A stretch of DNA of 64,000 nucleotides from Butyrivibrio sp. (lineage in GTDB: Bacteria; Bacillota; Clostridia; Lachnospirales; Lachnospiraceae): the NCBI GenBank assembly GCA_017446685.1, contig JAFSQI010000135.1, forward strand, positions 28,788 to 92,787, in the 5' to 3' direction. Within the stretch, counting starts at the first letter, position 1, and the number at the start of each line of letters is the position of its first letter. A model generated the notes under the pieces. It ran no database searches. It was given only the letters and a program-made list of their open reading frames with translations, and was not told the origin of the DNA. Positions 8,102-17,195 of the stretch are shown one piece after another. The translations under genes were made by a program, and so were the position numbers.

Positions 8102-9379
8102 TTAGTTTACTCTATCGGCATATTTTATCCTGTAAATACGTGAAAGAGACTCATTTAATCTGTCCTCGGTAATTTCTCCGCTCTCAACAGCAGATAATAT
8201 TCCCTGATAAGCCTCCTCAAAATTCTCAGGCAAATAAAACATATCAGCACCTGCCTTAATAGCATTTACAGCTGCCTGGTCAGATGTATAGTACTCCGTG
8301 ATTGCTTTATCTGATAAAGAACCTGTAATAACTACTCCGTCAAAACCAAGAACACCTCTTAGTTCATCAGTTATCATAGCCTTTGAAACAGATACAGGAG
8401 TATTGTCCCCTGTAACCTGCGGAAGTGAAACGTTACTGAGCATAACAGCTTTCACTCCACCGTTTACAAAAGCATTTTTATAAACTTCATATACCGTGGT
8501 AGCAAGTTCATCTGATGATATTTCTACAGATGCCATACCTGCTGAAGTATCAGCTTTTACCGGAAAATTCGGAACACAAGCTGTAATTCCCGACTCATTC
8601 AGGCCGCTTGCCATAGCTGCTGTTATATCCTTAACCTTGTCTATATCTGTACCATAAAGCCCTTCTTCTGAAAGATCGATGGTTGGAGCCAGATCAAAAT
8701 TAAAACCGTATTTGTACAGCGCAGATGCAATCGTAGTTCCTGCATTGTATGCTGAATCCGAGTCTGTTATCTCAAGAGCTCCAATGCTGTCAAGTGAAGC
8801 TGTAATTGATGATGAAGCTGTTCCTTCTTCTGTCACTGCTGTAAAAACAGGATATTTGCTCATTGAAACTGTTGTCTTTAACATTTCAGCAATCTGATCC
8901 TCGGACTTAATATTCTTTGAAGAATAAATCAGTCCGCCAATTGCATATTCAGCTAATGCTTCCTGAGTACTGCTACCCGCTTTAACAACAGTTTCCACAC
9001 CGGTAAACTGTTCAGGTGAAATAATAAAAAGACCTGCCACCTTATCTTCTAAAGAAAGCTCTGAAATGCAGCTATTTACTATTTCATCAAGTATATCATT
9101 CTGCGTCATTTCAGGGACTTCCGCTGTAGTCTCATCAGGTGTTGCTATTATTATCTTTGAACTATCTGTAGCACTCTCAGCTGCCTCAGTACTTTGAGCT
9201 TTTTCTTCTCTGACTTTTGCAATTGTCTTTCTGGTAAATAAAACTGCTGTAGTAATTACTGCCAATAACACAATAATAGTGACTACAAGTATTATATATG
9301 CAATGATCTGGCTCCTTTGTCTTCTCTGCTTTCTCTGAAGCCTTTTATCATCATAATCCTGTTCTTCTAATCTTCCCAT
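8102..9379 (-). CDS. Membrane-anchored GH3-like protein, probably catalytically dead
   Basis: The 425-residue protein has a basic cytoplasmic start, one membrane segment (about 26-48), a Ser/Thr/Ala-rich linker, and a glycoside hydrolase family 3 N-terminal barrel (about 95-420) of the NagZ beta-N-acetylhexosaminidase type (FDLAPTIDL, AIGGLIYSS, GFDGVVIT). Key residues look lost: the catalytic-loop motif KHFPGHG of NagZ is replaced by VPNFPVKAD, and the nucleophile position in the usual TDDLSM is TGSLS. I infer a binding or structural role, perhaps towards an N-acetylhexosamine polymer made by the operon. It is the first gene after the promoter at 9439-9467. Confidence 0.75.
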   Translation of the reverse strand: MGRLEEQDYDDKRLQRKQRRQRSQIIAYIILVVTIIVLLAVITTAVLFTRKTIAKVREEKAQSTEAAESATDSSKIIIATPDETTAEVPEMTQNDILDEIVNSCISELSLEDKVAGLFIISPEQFTGVETVVKAGSSTQEALAEYAIGGLIYSSKNIKSEDQIAEMLKTTVSMSKYPVFTAVTEEGTASSSITASLDSIGALEITDSDSAYNAGTTIASALYKYGFNFDLAPTIDLSEEGLYGTDIDKVKDITAAMASGLNESGITACVPNFPVKADTSAGMASVEISSDELATTVYEVYKNAFVNGGVKAVMLSNVSLPQVTGDNTPVSVSKAMITDELRGVLGFDGVVITGSLSDKAITEYYTSDQAAVNAIKAGADMFYLPENFEEAYQGILSAVESGEITEDRLNESLSRIYRIKYADRVN

Positions 9380-9438
9380 ATCTAAATCTATATAATCCCT
9401 TCATAGGTAAAAACCAAATTAATAAATCTTTTATATTT

Positions 9439-9467
9439 AGTTTATCATTATATGGGAAGCTTGGCAA
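9439..9467 (-). promoter_or_regulatory. Sigma-A-type promoter of the Pel-like operon
   Basis: Minus strand TTGCCA, 17 bases, TAAACT, located about 60 bases before the GH3-like gene. It is the only good match in the short gap after the chemotaxis gene. Confidence 0.45.
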
Positions 9468-9495
9468 AATAAAATAAGCTGGGGGATGAACTGTA

Positions 9496-11295
9496 TTATA
9501 ATTCAAATTTAGCAACAAAGCTCTGAAGTTCCTGTGCATTCTCTGCAAGCTTGTCAGACGCCTCCGCAACCTCATGAGTAGATGCTGTCTGCTGCTGAGA
9601 AGCTGCCGATACGTTTTGGGTCTCATCCGCAACACTTACGCTCATATCTTCAATCTTGCGAATATTTTCAGCGATTGTTTCTGTACCTTCAGAAAGCTGT
9701 GACACGATTTCACTCATCCTTGTAGACTGCTCTGAAATAGAATAAACCATATCTACAATATTTCCAAATGTGTTTCCGGCTTCATTTACTGTCTCTGTTC
9801 CATCTATAACATTTTGAGCGCCTTCTCTCATAGCCACAACAGCATCATTTGAATTTTTCATGATTTCATCAATCAGGCTTGTAATATTTGCCGCAGCCTC
9901 ATTTGACTGATCAGCAAGCTTACTTATCTCACTTGCAACTACCGCAAAGCCTTTTCCCATTTCCCCGGCTCTTGCAGCCTCTATTGAAGCGTTGAGTGAA
10001 AGGAGGTTTGTCTGACTTGCAATTTCTGCAATAGTATCAACAAAACTATCGATATTCTTAAGCTGTTCACCAAGTGCATCAACAACTGATGCTGTATTTT
10101 CCACAGACTCTTTTATCAATCCCATCATATTTGTTGCATTGGTCATATCAGCTGCGCCCTTTTTAGCAGCTTCATTTGTGGAATTAATCATTTCCATTGT
10201 ACGGTCAATAGCATCTTTGAATTCCTGCATATTGTTGACAAATAGTTTTGTCTCGTCACTTGCACCTGATACTGCAGTAATCTGTCCGGCACAGGAATCA
10301 GCAACAGTTGTGCAGGAATTTGCTACCATTTCGCTTGCCTCAGCAGACTGGGATGCGCTTGCTGAAAGCTCCTCAGAAGCAGATGCCACATATGACGTGG
10401 TATCAAAAATCTTCATCATAAGATCTCTGATATTTGTATGCATCATATCAAGCGCTGTTGCAATCTGACCAAGCTCATTATTTTCTTTCTGAAGCTTTCT
10501 GACTTTATCCATATCCGAATTATCGCTAAAATCGCTGTTAGACATGCGTACCATTTGTCCCGTAACCAGGATAATAGGATTTGTAATTCTCTTTCCCATA
10601 TAAAAGGCAGCTGCTGCACCAATTACAATAAGAATTACAAGAACTATAATAGATTGAGTCAAATTACTTTTCATAGCTGCACTTGCATAAGCATTATACT
10701 CTGCCTCTAATGTATCAATATGATCTACCCATACACCGGTTCCCATAACCCAGTCAAAAGGTTCATAGTAAGCTGTATAATTTATCTTAGGAAGTGGCTC
10801 AGTTTCATTTGGCTTTGCAAACATAAGGCTTGTATATCCACCACCTGACTGCATACCATTCTTAATCATTTCCTGAATAAAATAAGTTCCGTTTGGATCA
10901 ACAGAATCCCATCTTGACTGTCCTTCTGTATCTCTTCCCAAGAGAACAACATTTATTCCTTTTGATGTATCTACCCAAAAATATCCGGCTCCATCATTGT
11001 ATTTGAGTTCACGAATAATGTCTGCAGACTCCTTTTGTGCTTCCTCCATCGTAAGCTCTCCTGCCTGGTATCTGCCATACATAATTTCGCAAATACTCAT
11101 AGCCTCCTGCGTCTCATTTTTGAGCTCTGTCATAATATCTTCTTCAAGCCTTGATCTGTAGACTTCGGACTGAGTAGCATTTGTGCGTATTGTATTGGCA
11201 ATAGCAAACAACTCAATTATAATAGCCGGAACTATAACAGCACATAAAATAACACCAACTATTACATACAACAATGAACCGCGTTTCTTTTCCAT
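9496..11295 (-). CDS. Methyl-accepting chemotaxis protein with single Cache domain
   Basis: The 599-residue receptor has a first membrane segment (about 8-30), an extracellular single-Cache domain (about 40-205; [15 protein letters not shown] and [13 protein letters not shown] are typical of sCache_2), a second membrane segment (~212-231), a HAMP linker, and a long cytoplasmic signalling coil. The hairpin tip ([19 protein letters not shown]) and [14 protein letters not shown] are the CheA/CheW-contacting core. It senses a small ligand outside the cell and controls CheA; no chemotaxis or flagellar genes lie nearby. Strong ribosome binding site AAGGAG. It appears monocistronic, convergent with nothing, and lies before the Pel-like operon. 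Confidence 0.93.
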   Translation of the reverse strand: MEKKRGSLLYVIVGVILCAVIVPAIIIELFAIANTIRTNATQSEVYRSRLEEDIMTELKNETQEAMSICEIMYGRYQAGELTMEEAQKESADIIRELKYNDGAGYFWVDTSKGINVVLLGRDTEGQSRWDSVDPNGTYFIQEMIKNGMQSGGGYTSLMFAKPNETEPLPKINYTAYYEPFDWVMGTGVWVDHIDTLEAEYNAYASAAMKSNLTQSIIVLVILIVIGAAAAFYMGKRITNPIILVTGQMVRMSNSDFSDNSDMDKVRKLQKENNELGQIATALDMMHTNIRDLMMKIFDTTSYVASASEELSASASQSAEASEMVANSCTTVADSCAGQITAVSGASDETKLFVNNMQEFKDAIDRTMEMINSTNEAAKKGAADMTNATNMMGLIKESVENTASVVDALGEQLKNIDSFVDTIAEIASQTNLLSLNASIEAARAGEMGKGFAVVASEISKLADQSNEAAANITSLIDEIMKNSNDAVVAMREGAQNVIDGTETVNEAGNTFGNIVDMVYSISEQSTRMSEIVSQLSEGTETIAENIRKIEDMSVSVADETQNVSAASQQQTASTHEVAEASDKLAENAQELQSFVAKFEL

Positions 11296-11318
11296 AAGAT
11301 AACATCTCCTTCTGAATT

Positions 11319-11340
11319 ATTTGCTCCGTATTGAGCAAAT
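11319..11340. repeat. Hairpin in the chemotaxis gene leader
   Basis: Perfect 8-base arms ATTTGCTC and GAGCAAAT with a 6-base loop, in the 5' leader of the chemotaxis gene, next to the dispersed repeat at 11342-11362. Function unknown. Confidence 0.4.
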
Positions 11341-11341
11341 G

Positions 11342-11362
11342 TAGTACGCATTTCAGTCTAAA
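11342..11362. repeat. Dispersed intergenic repeat, copy 1 (TTYAGACWGAAATGCG type)
   Basis: This 21-base stretch matches 63978-63998 at 18 of 21 positions. On the minus strand it contains AGACTGAAATGCG. It lies in the leader of the chemotaxis gene. Confidence 0.5.
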
Positions 11363-11550
11363 TAGTAACAATTTCTCGTTATACTATTATTTTTATCCAA
11401 AATGCCTACATCAATTGTACATTATTGCACGTAATAATTGTGCTAAATTTCGATAACAATTATTATATTTTTATTAACCAAAGTCACTTGCATCCGCCAA
11501 AAAAATTTATCTGCATACGTCCATTTGCTTTCTGCTTTTGCGCAACAAAA

Positions 11551-11587
11551 AGGGAAGAAGCTTCATCGTCTTACCTGCTTCTTCCCT
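11551..11587 (-). terminator. Rho-independent terminator after a broken small gene
   Basis: The 11-base perfect arms AGGGAAGAAGC and GCTTCTTCCCT enclose a 15-base loop; on the minus strand the stem is followed by a T run. It begins at the stop codon of the decayed reading frame at 11586-11786, so it terminates a minus-strand transcript. Confidence 0.75.
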
Positions 11588-11786
11588 ATGCCGAGTACTT
11601 ATCTAAATCAAGTATTTCTTCGTCCAATGGACTAATCCTCCAATTCTCAGCCTTTTCTTTCCATTAACCTTTGCATTCATATGCTGTGGCTGCATCCTTT
11701 GTTTCTATGCATTTACCACTCTTCATGTACTCGATAGCTGTTCTTGAATTTCTTACTGATAAAACATTTACTTTTTTTAGAACTAA
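11586..11786 (-). pseudogene. Remnant of a small protein gene of unknown function
   Basis: One minus-strand frame is open from 11786 to 11586 except for a single TAA at 11664-11666. It reads protein-like on both sides: VRNSRTAIEYMKSGKCIETK then DAATAYECKG before the stop, and WKEKAENWRISPLDEEILDL then DKYSA after it. The second stop abuts a strong terminator. No start codon with a ribosome binding site is seen in this frame; an ATG at 11812 (MVRTTKLSS) is in another frame and might be the original start before a frameshift. A 20-codon ATG-to-TAA piece (11664-11726) is the only intact part. I do not recognise the family. The compositional evidence is modest. Confidence 0.35.
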
Positions 11787-11800
11787 CTACTTAGTTTGGT

Positions 11801-11864
11801 GGTCCGTACCATCCTTTCCCTGAATATTTTAATTAACTATCCCTTTGGACCGTACCTGCCTTTC
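11801..11864. repeat. Direct repeat pair around GGTACGGWCC
   Basis: Minus strand has GAAAGGCAGGTACGGTCC (11847-11864) and GAAAGGATGGTACGGACC (11801-11818), 15 of 18 identical and 46 bases apart, just before the decayed small gene. Could be binding sites or a duplicated leader. The rest of 11865-12095 is AT-rich and I see nothing else in it. Confidence 0.35.
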
Positions 11865-12095
11865 TTTCTCCCTTGGATCTGTTTATCTTTGGAGAAGTAT
11901 TGTGTTTCTTAAGATGATTTTATTATATATTTTGCCTTTAGAGTTGTCAATACATTTTTAAATTTTATTTTATTTATTTTGATTATTTGCACTATATTTG
12001 TATTAATTTCTGTATATTTATTTAATTGTATATTCATTTTGCACAATTGTACTACTTTTAAGCATTTCTTTTCGCAGGCTAAAAGATTTACTGAA

Positions 12096-12124
12096 TTTTC
12101 AACGGCCCGACGTACCATTATAAT
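12096..12124 (+). promoter_or_regulatory. Probable metQNI promoter
   Basis: TTTTCA, 17 bases, TATAAT. The -10 is perfect, the -35 weak. It lies about 90 bases before metQ. Confidence 0.4.
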
Positions 12125-12156
12125 TCGATACATAGACAAACAACTAACCAAAAACC

Positions 12157-12197
12157 ATATACCGGGCGGTCATAGCCTATTTATAGCTTTGGTATAT
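12157..12197 (+). promoter_or_regulatory. Leader stem ahead of metQ
   Basis: ATATACC and GGTATAT (7 bases each) bracket 27 bases that contain the repeated word ATAGC. The stem ends two bases before the AAAGGAGG ribosome binding site, so it could affect translation or bind a regulator. It does not match the S-box SAM riboswitch that often controls this transporter. Confidence 0.3.
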
Positions 12198-12212
12198 TAA
12201 AGGAGGAAAATT

Positions 12213-13181
12213 ATGAAGAAAAAACTATTTACAAGTCTTGTACTTACAGCCGCACTGTCAATCGGAGCGCTTACAGGATGCGGAAGTGCATCTACCGCCA
12301 CTGCCACAGATTCTGCAGGCAATAATGAAAATGCATCGGCTAAGTCAGAAGCTTCAGACACAGCATCGGCAGAAACTTCCGATAATACACCGGCAGAAAC
12401 AGAAACTTCCAATGAGGATAAAGTAATCCGCGTGGGTGCCACACCTGTTCCACATGCTGAGATTCTTGACAACATTGTAAAAGAGATTCTTGCAGAAGAC
12501 GGATGGACACTTGAAACAGTTATTTTCCAGGATTACGTTCTTCCAAACACATCACTTGAAGCCGAAGAACTTGATGCCAATTATTTCCAGACCCTGGCCT
12601 ACATGAACGGTCAGAACGAGGAATCAGGACTTCATCTTACAGCAGTTACAGGCGTTCATATCGAGCCAATGGGAATTTACTCACAAAAATACACTTCCAT
12701 TGAAGATATTCCCGACGGTGCGGAAATCGGTGTTCCAAACGGACCTGATAATGAGGACAGAGCCCTTGATCTTTTGGTTCAGAAGGGTCTTTTGGTCTCA
12801 ACCGGCAACATCAAGACAGATGATAATTACACCGAAAAATCACTCACAGAGGATAAAGAAGCAAATCCTCACGGATATGTGATAACTGCGCTGGATCCTG
12901 CAAGTCTTCCTCTTTCACTTCCTGATCTTGATGCGGCAGTAATAAATGGAAACTATGCCCTTGAAGCCAATCTTCCTTCAACATATCCTGCTCTTGAAAT
13001 AGAGGAATTTGATGATGAGACTTCAATAAAAAGAACAAACTTCCTTGTAGTAAAGGAAGGAAATGAAGCTTCCGAAAAGACTACAGCTCTTATAAATGCT
13101 CTTAAGTCTGACAAGGTAAAGGAATATATAGAAGAGACCTACAAGGGTGCTGTTATCCCTTCATTTATTGACCCGCAGTAA
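12213..13181 (+). CDS. metQ: Methionine-binding lipoprotein of the MetNIQ importer
   Basis: The 322-residue NlpA-family lipoprotein has a signal peptide ending in the lipobox LTGC (Cys ~23), a Ser/Thr/Ala/Glu-rich tether to ~residue 68, then the binding domain starting VIRVGATPVPHAEIL. Conserved family elements include VFQDYVLPN-like FQDYVLPNTSLE, ELDANYFQTLAYM and INGNYALEANL. It captures methionine outside the membrane and delivers it to MetI. Strong ribosome binding site AAAGGAGG. First gene of metQ-metN-metI, a complete importer. Confidence 0.93.
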   Translation: MKKKLFTSLVLTAALSIGALTGCGSASTATATDSAGNNENASAKSEASDTASAETSDNTPAETETSNEDKVIRVGATPVPHAEILDNIVKEILAEDGWTLETVIFQDYVLPNTSLEAEELDANYFQTLAYMNGQNEESGLHLTAVTGVHIEPMGIYSQKYTSIEDIPDGAEIGVPNGPDNEDRALDLLVQKGLLVSTGNIKTDDNYTEKSLTEDKEANPHGYVITALDPASLPLSLPDLDAAVINGNYALEANLPSTYPALEIEEFDDETSIKRTNFLVVKEGNEASEKTTALINALKSDKVKEYIEETYKGAVIPSFIDPQ

Positions 13182-13219
13182 TTAAGAACAATACAACCAA
13201 ATAGCAACGGAGTACTGAC

Positions 13220-14191
13220 ATGATACAGATTAAGCATGTAAAAAAGAAATTTAATAATATTGAAGTTTTAAAGGATATTTCACTAAATATAGATGATGGC
13301 GAAATATTTGGTATAATCGGTCAGAGTGGAGCCGGAAAGTCCACTCTTCTCCGTTGCATTAACGGTCTTGAATCCTATGACAGTGGCACAATTCTTGTGG
13401 ACGATCAGGAAGTAAATATCAGGGATAAAAAGAATCTTCGCAATCTTCAAAAGCGCATGGGAATGATTTTCCAGTCTTTTAACCTTCTTGAAAGGCTGGA
13501 TGTATATCAAAATGTTGCCCTGCCGCTAAAATTCTGGAACATAAAAACAAACACCAAAGAAACTCAGAAAAAAATCATGAATCTGATAAGGCTTGTAGGT
13601 CTTGAAGATAAGCTTCATGCAAAGCCCAGAGAATTGTCCGGCGGACAAAAGCAGCGCGTTGCTATAGCGAGAGCTCTTGTACTTGACCCTGAATTTCTTC
13701 TTTGCGATGAAGCCACAAGTGCCCTGGATCCTGAAATTACCAAAGAGATTCTCGCTCTTTTACAGAGGATTAACAAAGAGCTTGGGATCACAATAATTGT
13801 AGTTACACACCAAATGGAGGTTGTAAAACAGATATGTCAGAAGGTTGCTTTTCTAAGCGACGGCAGAATGCTTGCAGCAGGAAGTCCTGAACACCTCTTT
13901 GTATGGCCGAAAGAAACAGAGATAAGAAACTTTTTAAGAGAGGAAAGTGACAAGCTTCCCACATCCGGAGTAAATATAAAGCTCTTTTTCTTTGGAGAAG
14001 GCAATCACAAGCCTATAGTCACACAAATGGCCCGGGAATTGGGAAAAGATTTCAATATCTGTTGGGCAAAGCTTGAAGATTTCAGAGAAGATGTATACGG
14101 AAGTCTCGTCCTTAATTTTGATGAAAAGGATTTGGAAGATGTCTGCAGTTTTCTTGATAAAAACAATGTAACCTGGGAGGTGATTGAATAA
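13220..14191 (+). CDS. metN: Methionine ABC importer ATPase
   Basis: The 323-residue ABC ATPase has Walker A GQSGAGKST (~37-45), Q-loop, signature LSGGQKQRVAIARAL, Walker B LLCDEATSALD and the switch histidine in VVTHQ. A C-terminal extension (~245-323) corresponds to the NIL/ACT-like domain through which methionine inhibits MetN. It powers uptake together with MetI, whose start overlaps its stop by one base (TAATG). Confidence 0.95.
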   Translation: MIQIKHVKKKFNNIEVLKDISLNIDDGEIFGIIGQSGAGKSTLLRCINGLESYDSGTILVDDQEVNIRDKKNLRNLQKRMGMIFQSFNLLERLDVYQNVALPLKFWNIKTNTKETQKKIMNLIRLVGLEDKLHAKPRELSGGQKQRVAIARALVLDPEFLLCDEATSALDPEITKEILALLQRINKELGITIIVVTHQMEVVKQICQKVAFLSDGRMLAAGSPEHLFVWPKETEIRNFLREESDKLPTSGVNIKLFFFGEGNHKPIVTQMARELGKDFNICWAKLEDFREDVYGSLVLNFDEKDLEDVCSFLDKNNVTWEVIE

Positions 14192-14853
14192 TGAGCGGAA
14201 TATTATCGACAACCGGAATGAATGAAGTCATTTTTACAGCTTTCAATCAGACTTTATATATGGTTTTCTGGTCTACTGTTCTTTCGGTAATAATAGGTTT
14301 CTTCCCGGCAATTGTACTTACCTTAACTGCACCGGACGGATTAAAGCCCAATAAACCGGTTTACGAAACTCTGAGCTTTATAATAAATGTATTCAGAAGC
14401 TTTCCCTTCGTGATTCTTTTGGTCATTCTTATTCCGTTTACAAGAATGCTGGTGGGCAAAGCAATAGGAACCACTGCTTCTATTGTTCCTCTGACAGTAT
14501 CAGCAATTCCTTATATTGCAAGAGTATTTGAAACAGCACTACGGGAAACTAATCACGGTGTCATCGAAGCCGCCAAAAGCTTTGGTGCTTCAAACCTTCA
14601 GATTCTCCTGAGAGTATATGTAAAAGAATCTGTTCCCAGAATGTTAAACGGTATCATTCTTCTTGTCATATCTCTTATAGGATATTCCGCAATGGCAGGA
14701 ACTGTCGGCGGCGGTGGAATCGGCGATATTGCAATCCGCTACGGCTACCAGCAGTACAAGACTGAATATCTCATAACCTGTTCAATCATCCTCATAATAT
14801 TTGTTCAGGCAGTCCAGATGCTCGGCAATTTCATGTACAAAAAAATCAGCTAA
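14191..14853 (+). CDS. metI: Methionine ABC importer permease
   Basis: The 220-residue protein has about five membrane segments and the coupling-helix sequence EAAKSFGASNLQILLRVYVKE (EAA motif) that contacts MetN. GYSAMAGTVGGGGIGDIAIR is the signature end of MetI. Overlaps metN by one base. Complete. Confidence 0.95.
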   Translation: MSGILSTTGMNEVIFTAFNQTLYMVFWSTVLSVIIGFFPAIVLTLTAPDGLKPNKPVYETLSFIINVFRSFPFVILLVILIPFTRMLVGKAIGTTASIVPLTVSAIPYIARVFETALRETNHGVIEAAKSFGASNLQILLRVYVKESVPRMLNGIILLVISLIGYSAMAGTVGGGGIGDIAIRYGYQQYKTEYLITCSIILIIFVQAVQMLGNFMYKKIS

Positions 14854-14857
14854 AAAA

Positions 14858-14873
14858 TAGTGTAGCTGTTTTT
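14858..14873. repeat. Dispersed 16-base repeat, copy A
   Basis: TAGTGTAGCTGTTTTT directly after metI. It is the exact reverse complement of 59487-59502 and 14 of 16 identical to 25832-25847. Confidence 0.55.
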
Positions 14874-14922
14874 ATATTTCTCGACTATATTGATTAGATA
14901 TGATTTGTAATCTACAAGGCGT

Positions 14923-14953
14923 AAAAAGGCTGCCGCAGCGGACAGCCTTTTTT
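14923..14953. terminator. Bidirectional terminator between metI and glyA
   Basis: AAAAAGGCTG and CAGCCTTTTT pair across a GC-rich loop (CCGCAGCGGA), with T runs on either strand. It serves the convergent metI and glyA genes. Confidence 0.85.
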
Positions 14954-14956
14954 AAT

Positions 14957-16195
14957 TCATTTAAGAGGATATTTTGCTGTGAGCTCTGCGATGATTGCTC
15001 TTGCCTCATCATTCTTCTCACCCTTGTTCTTAATTACAATTGAGATAGCCTCTGCCACCTTATCCATGTCAGCTTCGTTCATGCCACGGGTTGTAACTGC
15101 AGGTGTTCCAAGACGGATACCGCTGGTAACAAAGGGTGACTGCTGCTCATTTGGAATAGTATTCTTATTGGCAGTAATATGCGCATCATCAAGCCATGCC
15201 TCAACCTCTTTTCCTGTAAGACCAAAGTTTGTGAGGTCAACAAGCATAAGATGATTGTCTGTACCGCCGGATACGATTTTGATACCTCTGCTCATAAGTC
15301 CATTGCAGAGAGCCTTTGCATTCTTGACAACATTCTGAGCATAGGTAGTAAACTCTGGTGAAAGAGCTTCCTTAAAGCAAACAGCCTTAGCAGCTATTAC
15401 ATGCTCAAGAGGGCCTCCCTGAATTCCCGGGAACACAGCCTTGTTGAATTTGAACTTATCCTGAGCTTCCTGATTCCAGAGAATAAGTCCTCCTCTTGGT
15501 CCGCGAAGTGTCTTGTGAGTTGTTGTTGTAACAACATCAGCATATGGGAATGGGCTGGGATGAACGCCGGCTGCAACAAGACCTGCAATATGTGCCATAT
15601 CTACCATAAGAACTGCTCCACATGCATCGGCAGCTTCTCTGAATTTCTTAAAATCTATTGTTCTGCAATAAGCAGATGCACCTGCTATGATAAGCTTAGG
15701 CTTGTGCTCAACAGCAAGCTTGTACATCTGGTCATAATCCAAAACTCCGTTGTCATCTACGCCATAAGGAATTACATTGAAATATGTTCCTGAAATATTG
15801 GCTGCACTTCCGTGTGTAAGGTGTCCGCCCTGATTAAGATTCATACCCATAATTGTATCGCCGGGCTTTAAAAGTGCAAACTGAACAGCAAGATTTGCCT
15901 GTGCACCTGAATGTGGCTGAACATTAGCATAATCGCAATGGAAAAGCTCTTTGGCTCTCTCAATTGCAAGTGTTTCAACTTCATCTACAACATAACAGCC
16001 GCCATAATATCTTTTTCCCGGGAGTCCCTCGGCATACTTGTTGGTAAGTGGACTTCCCATAGCTGCCATAACTGCCTTACTGGTCCAGTTCTCTGAAGCT
16101 ATAAGTTCAATATGATCATTCTGACGATCAACTTCCTTTTCAATCAAACCGGCAATTTCCGGATCTACTGCTCTAAGTTCCTCCAATGAATACAT
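14957..16195 (-). CDS. glyA: Serine hydroxymethyltransferase
   Basis: The 412-residue PLP enzyme converts serine and tetrahydrofolate to glycine and methylene-tetrahydrofolate. Diagnostic segments: [33 protein letters not shown], and [14 protein letters not shown], which carries the PLP lysine. Length is as expected. Its ribosome binding site is AGGAGG. It stands alone, convergent with the methionine importer; one-carbon and methionine metabolism are linked, which may explain the proximity. Confidence 0.97.
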   Translation of the reverse strand: MYSLEELRAVDPEIAGLIEKEVDRQNDHIELIASENWTSKAVMAAMGSPLTNKYAEGLPGKRYYGGCYVVDEVETLAIERAKELFHCDYANVQPHSGAQANLAVQFALLKPGDTIMGMNLNQGGHLTHGSAANISGTYFNVIPYGVDDNGVLDYDQMYKLAVEHKPKLIIAGASAYCRTIDFKKFREAADACGAVLMVDMAHIAGLVAAGVHPSPFPYADVVTTTTHKTLRGPRGGLILWNQEAQDKFKFNKAVFPGIQGGPLEHVIAAKAVCFKEALSPEFTTYAQNVVKNAKALCNGLMSRGIKIVSGGTDNHLMLVDLTNFGLTGKEVEAWLDDAHITANKNTIPNEQQSPFVTSGIRLGTPAVTTRGMNEADMDKVAEAISIVIKNKGEKNDEARAIIAELTAKYPLK

Positions 16196-16404
16196 TTAAA
16201 GACTCCTCCTGTTTTTACAATGTAATGCGTTAAAGTGACATCCTGCATATCGTATCATAACGTGAAAAAAAATGCTACTCCAAAAGCATTAATTAAATTA
16301 TTAACAATCAAATCAGACTTGATTTTTTTCTTGGAAACTGCTATATTTTTTTTCGCTTTTAAAACACATTTTTTTCAAATGTTTTTGTTACAATAATTCA
16401 GTAT

Positions 16405-16433
16405 GACATCTCGAATCTGTGATTCAAGATGTC
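16405..16433. repeat. Inverted repeat before the EAL gene
   Basis: GACATCT and GAATC pair with GATTC and AGATGTC around a 3-base loop (one C-A mismatch on plus, a T-G wobble on minus). It lies ~33 bases before the EAL start, with no T run, so an operator or leader hairpin is more likely than a terminator. I see nothing else clear in the 271-base gap. Confidence 0.45.
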
Positions 16434-16466
16434 AAGATTTTCCAAAATAAGTAAAAAGGTTTATTA

Positions 16467-17177
16467 ATGAAAGACAATGAAATAACAGTGGAATATCTTT
16501 TAGATAATCCACATCTGATAAATTACGCTTATCAGCCAATATTTAGAGTAAAAGATAATTCAATTTACGGTTACGAGGCTCTTATGCGACCGGAGCCATA
16601 CACTCCTATCGAATTTATAAAAGCTGTATCCAAGATGGACAAACTATACCTGATAGAAGAAATCACAAATTATTATGCAACCAAGAAATTCATGGAATTA
16701 GATTTAGAAGGCAGGATATTCCTGAATTCTTTCCCATCCGTATGTATGAGAATTGAGCAAACAAAAAAAGTTGCTGCACTTGGTGGTGAACGCATGAAGG
16801 ATCGGCTCGTTTATGAAATTCTGGAATATACCAAATTTGAAAGATATGCCTGGGAAATGAAAAAAGTTGCATTTTCCATGGAAGGTGCACATCCTATGAT
16901 TGCTCTTGACGACTATGGAACCGGTAGTAATATAGACAGAGAATGTCTTGATTTTTATAAACCCGATATGGTTAAAATAGACCGTAAATTTGTAAATAAT
17001 GTTGATGAAGACCCCCAAAAGCAAATAATTGTTAAAGACATTATTTCGAAGCTTAGAGAAAGAGATATTATCATTCTTGCTGAGGGAATTGAAACCAAGG
17101 AAGAATATGAATTTTTTAAAGAAATGCAAATTGATCTGGTACAAGGATTTTACCTTGGCAGACCAATGTATGCATAA
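16467..17177 (+). CDS. EAL-domain cyclic-di-GMP phosphodiesterase, stand-alone
   Basis: The 236-residue soluble protein is essentially only an EAL domain. The catalytic and metal-binding motifs look intact: YGYEALMRP (EAL), FLNSFPS, EILEYTKF, ALDDYGTGSN (DDFGTG loop), DMVKIDRKFV and ILAEGIETKEE, ending QGFYLGRPM. It should hydrolyse c-di-GMP to pGpG. No sensory or GGDEF domain and no partner gene. A link to the c-di-GMP receptor PelD in this window is my inference. A 29-base inverted repeat lies in its leader. Confidence 0.9.
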   Translation: MKDNEITVEYLLDNPHLINYAYQPIFRVKDNSIYGYEALMRPEPYTPIEFIKAVSKMDKLYLIEEITNYYATKKFMELDLEGRIFLNSFPSVCMRIEQTKKVAALGGERMKDRLVYEILEYTKFERYAWEMKKVAFSMEGAHPMIALDDYGTGSNIDRECLDFYKPDMVKIDRKFVNNVDEDPQKQIIVKDIISKLRERDIIILAEGIETKEEYEFFKEMQIDLVQGFYLGRPMYA

Positions 17178-17195
17178 AAAATACTGATATGATAT

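Noticed and set aside
11551-11864. Known riboswitch or small RNA in the gene-poor stretch
   Set aside because: No core of c-di-GMP, T-box, preQ1, fluoride or ZTP elements could be matched; the protein-like frame explains it better.
11865-12212. SAM-I riboswitch (S-box) before metQ
   Set aside because: No match to the conserved GAGGGA...ATGAAACCCGGCAACC core in the leader.
16196-16320. Promoter of glyA
   Set aside because: Several weak -10-like words, none with a well-spaced -35; not claimed.
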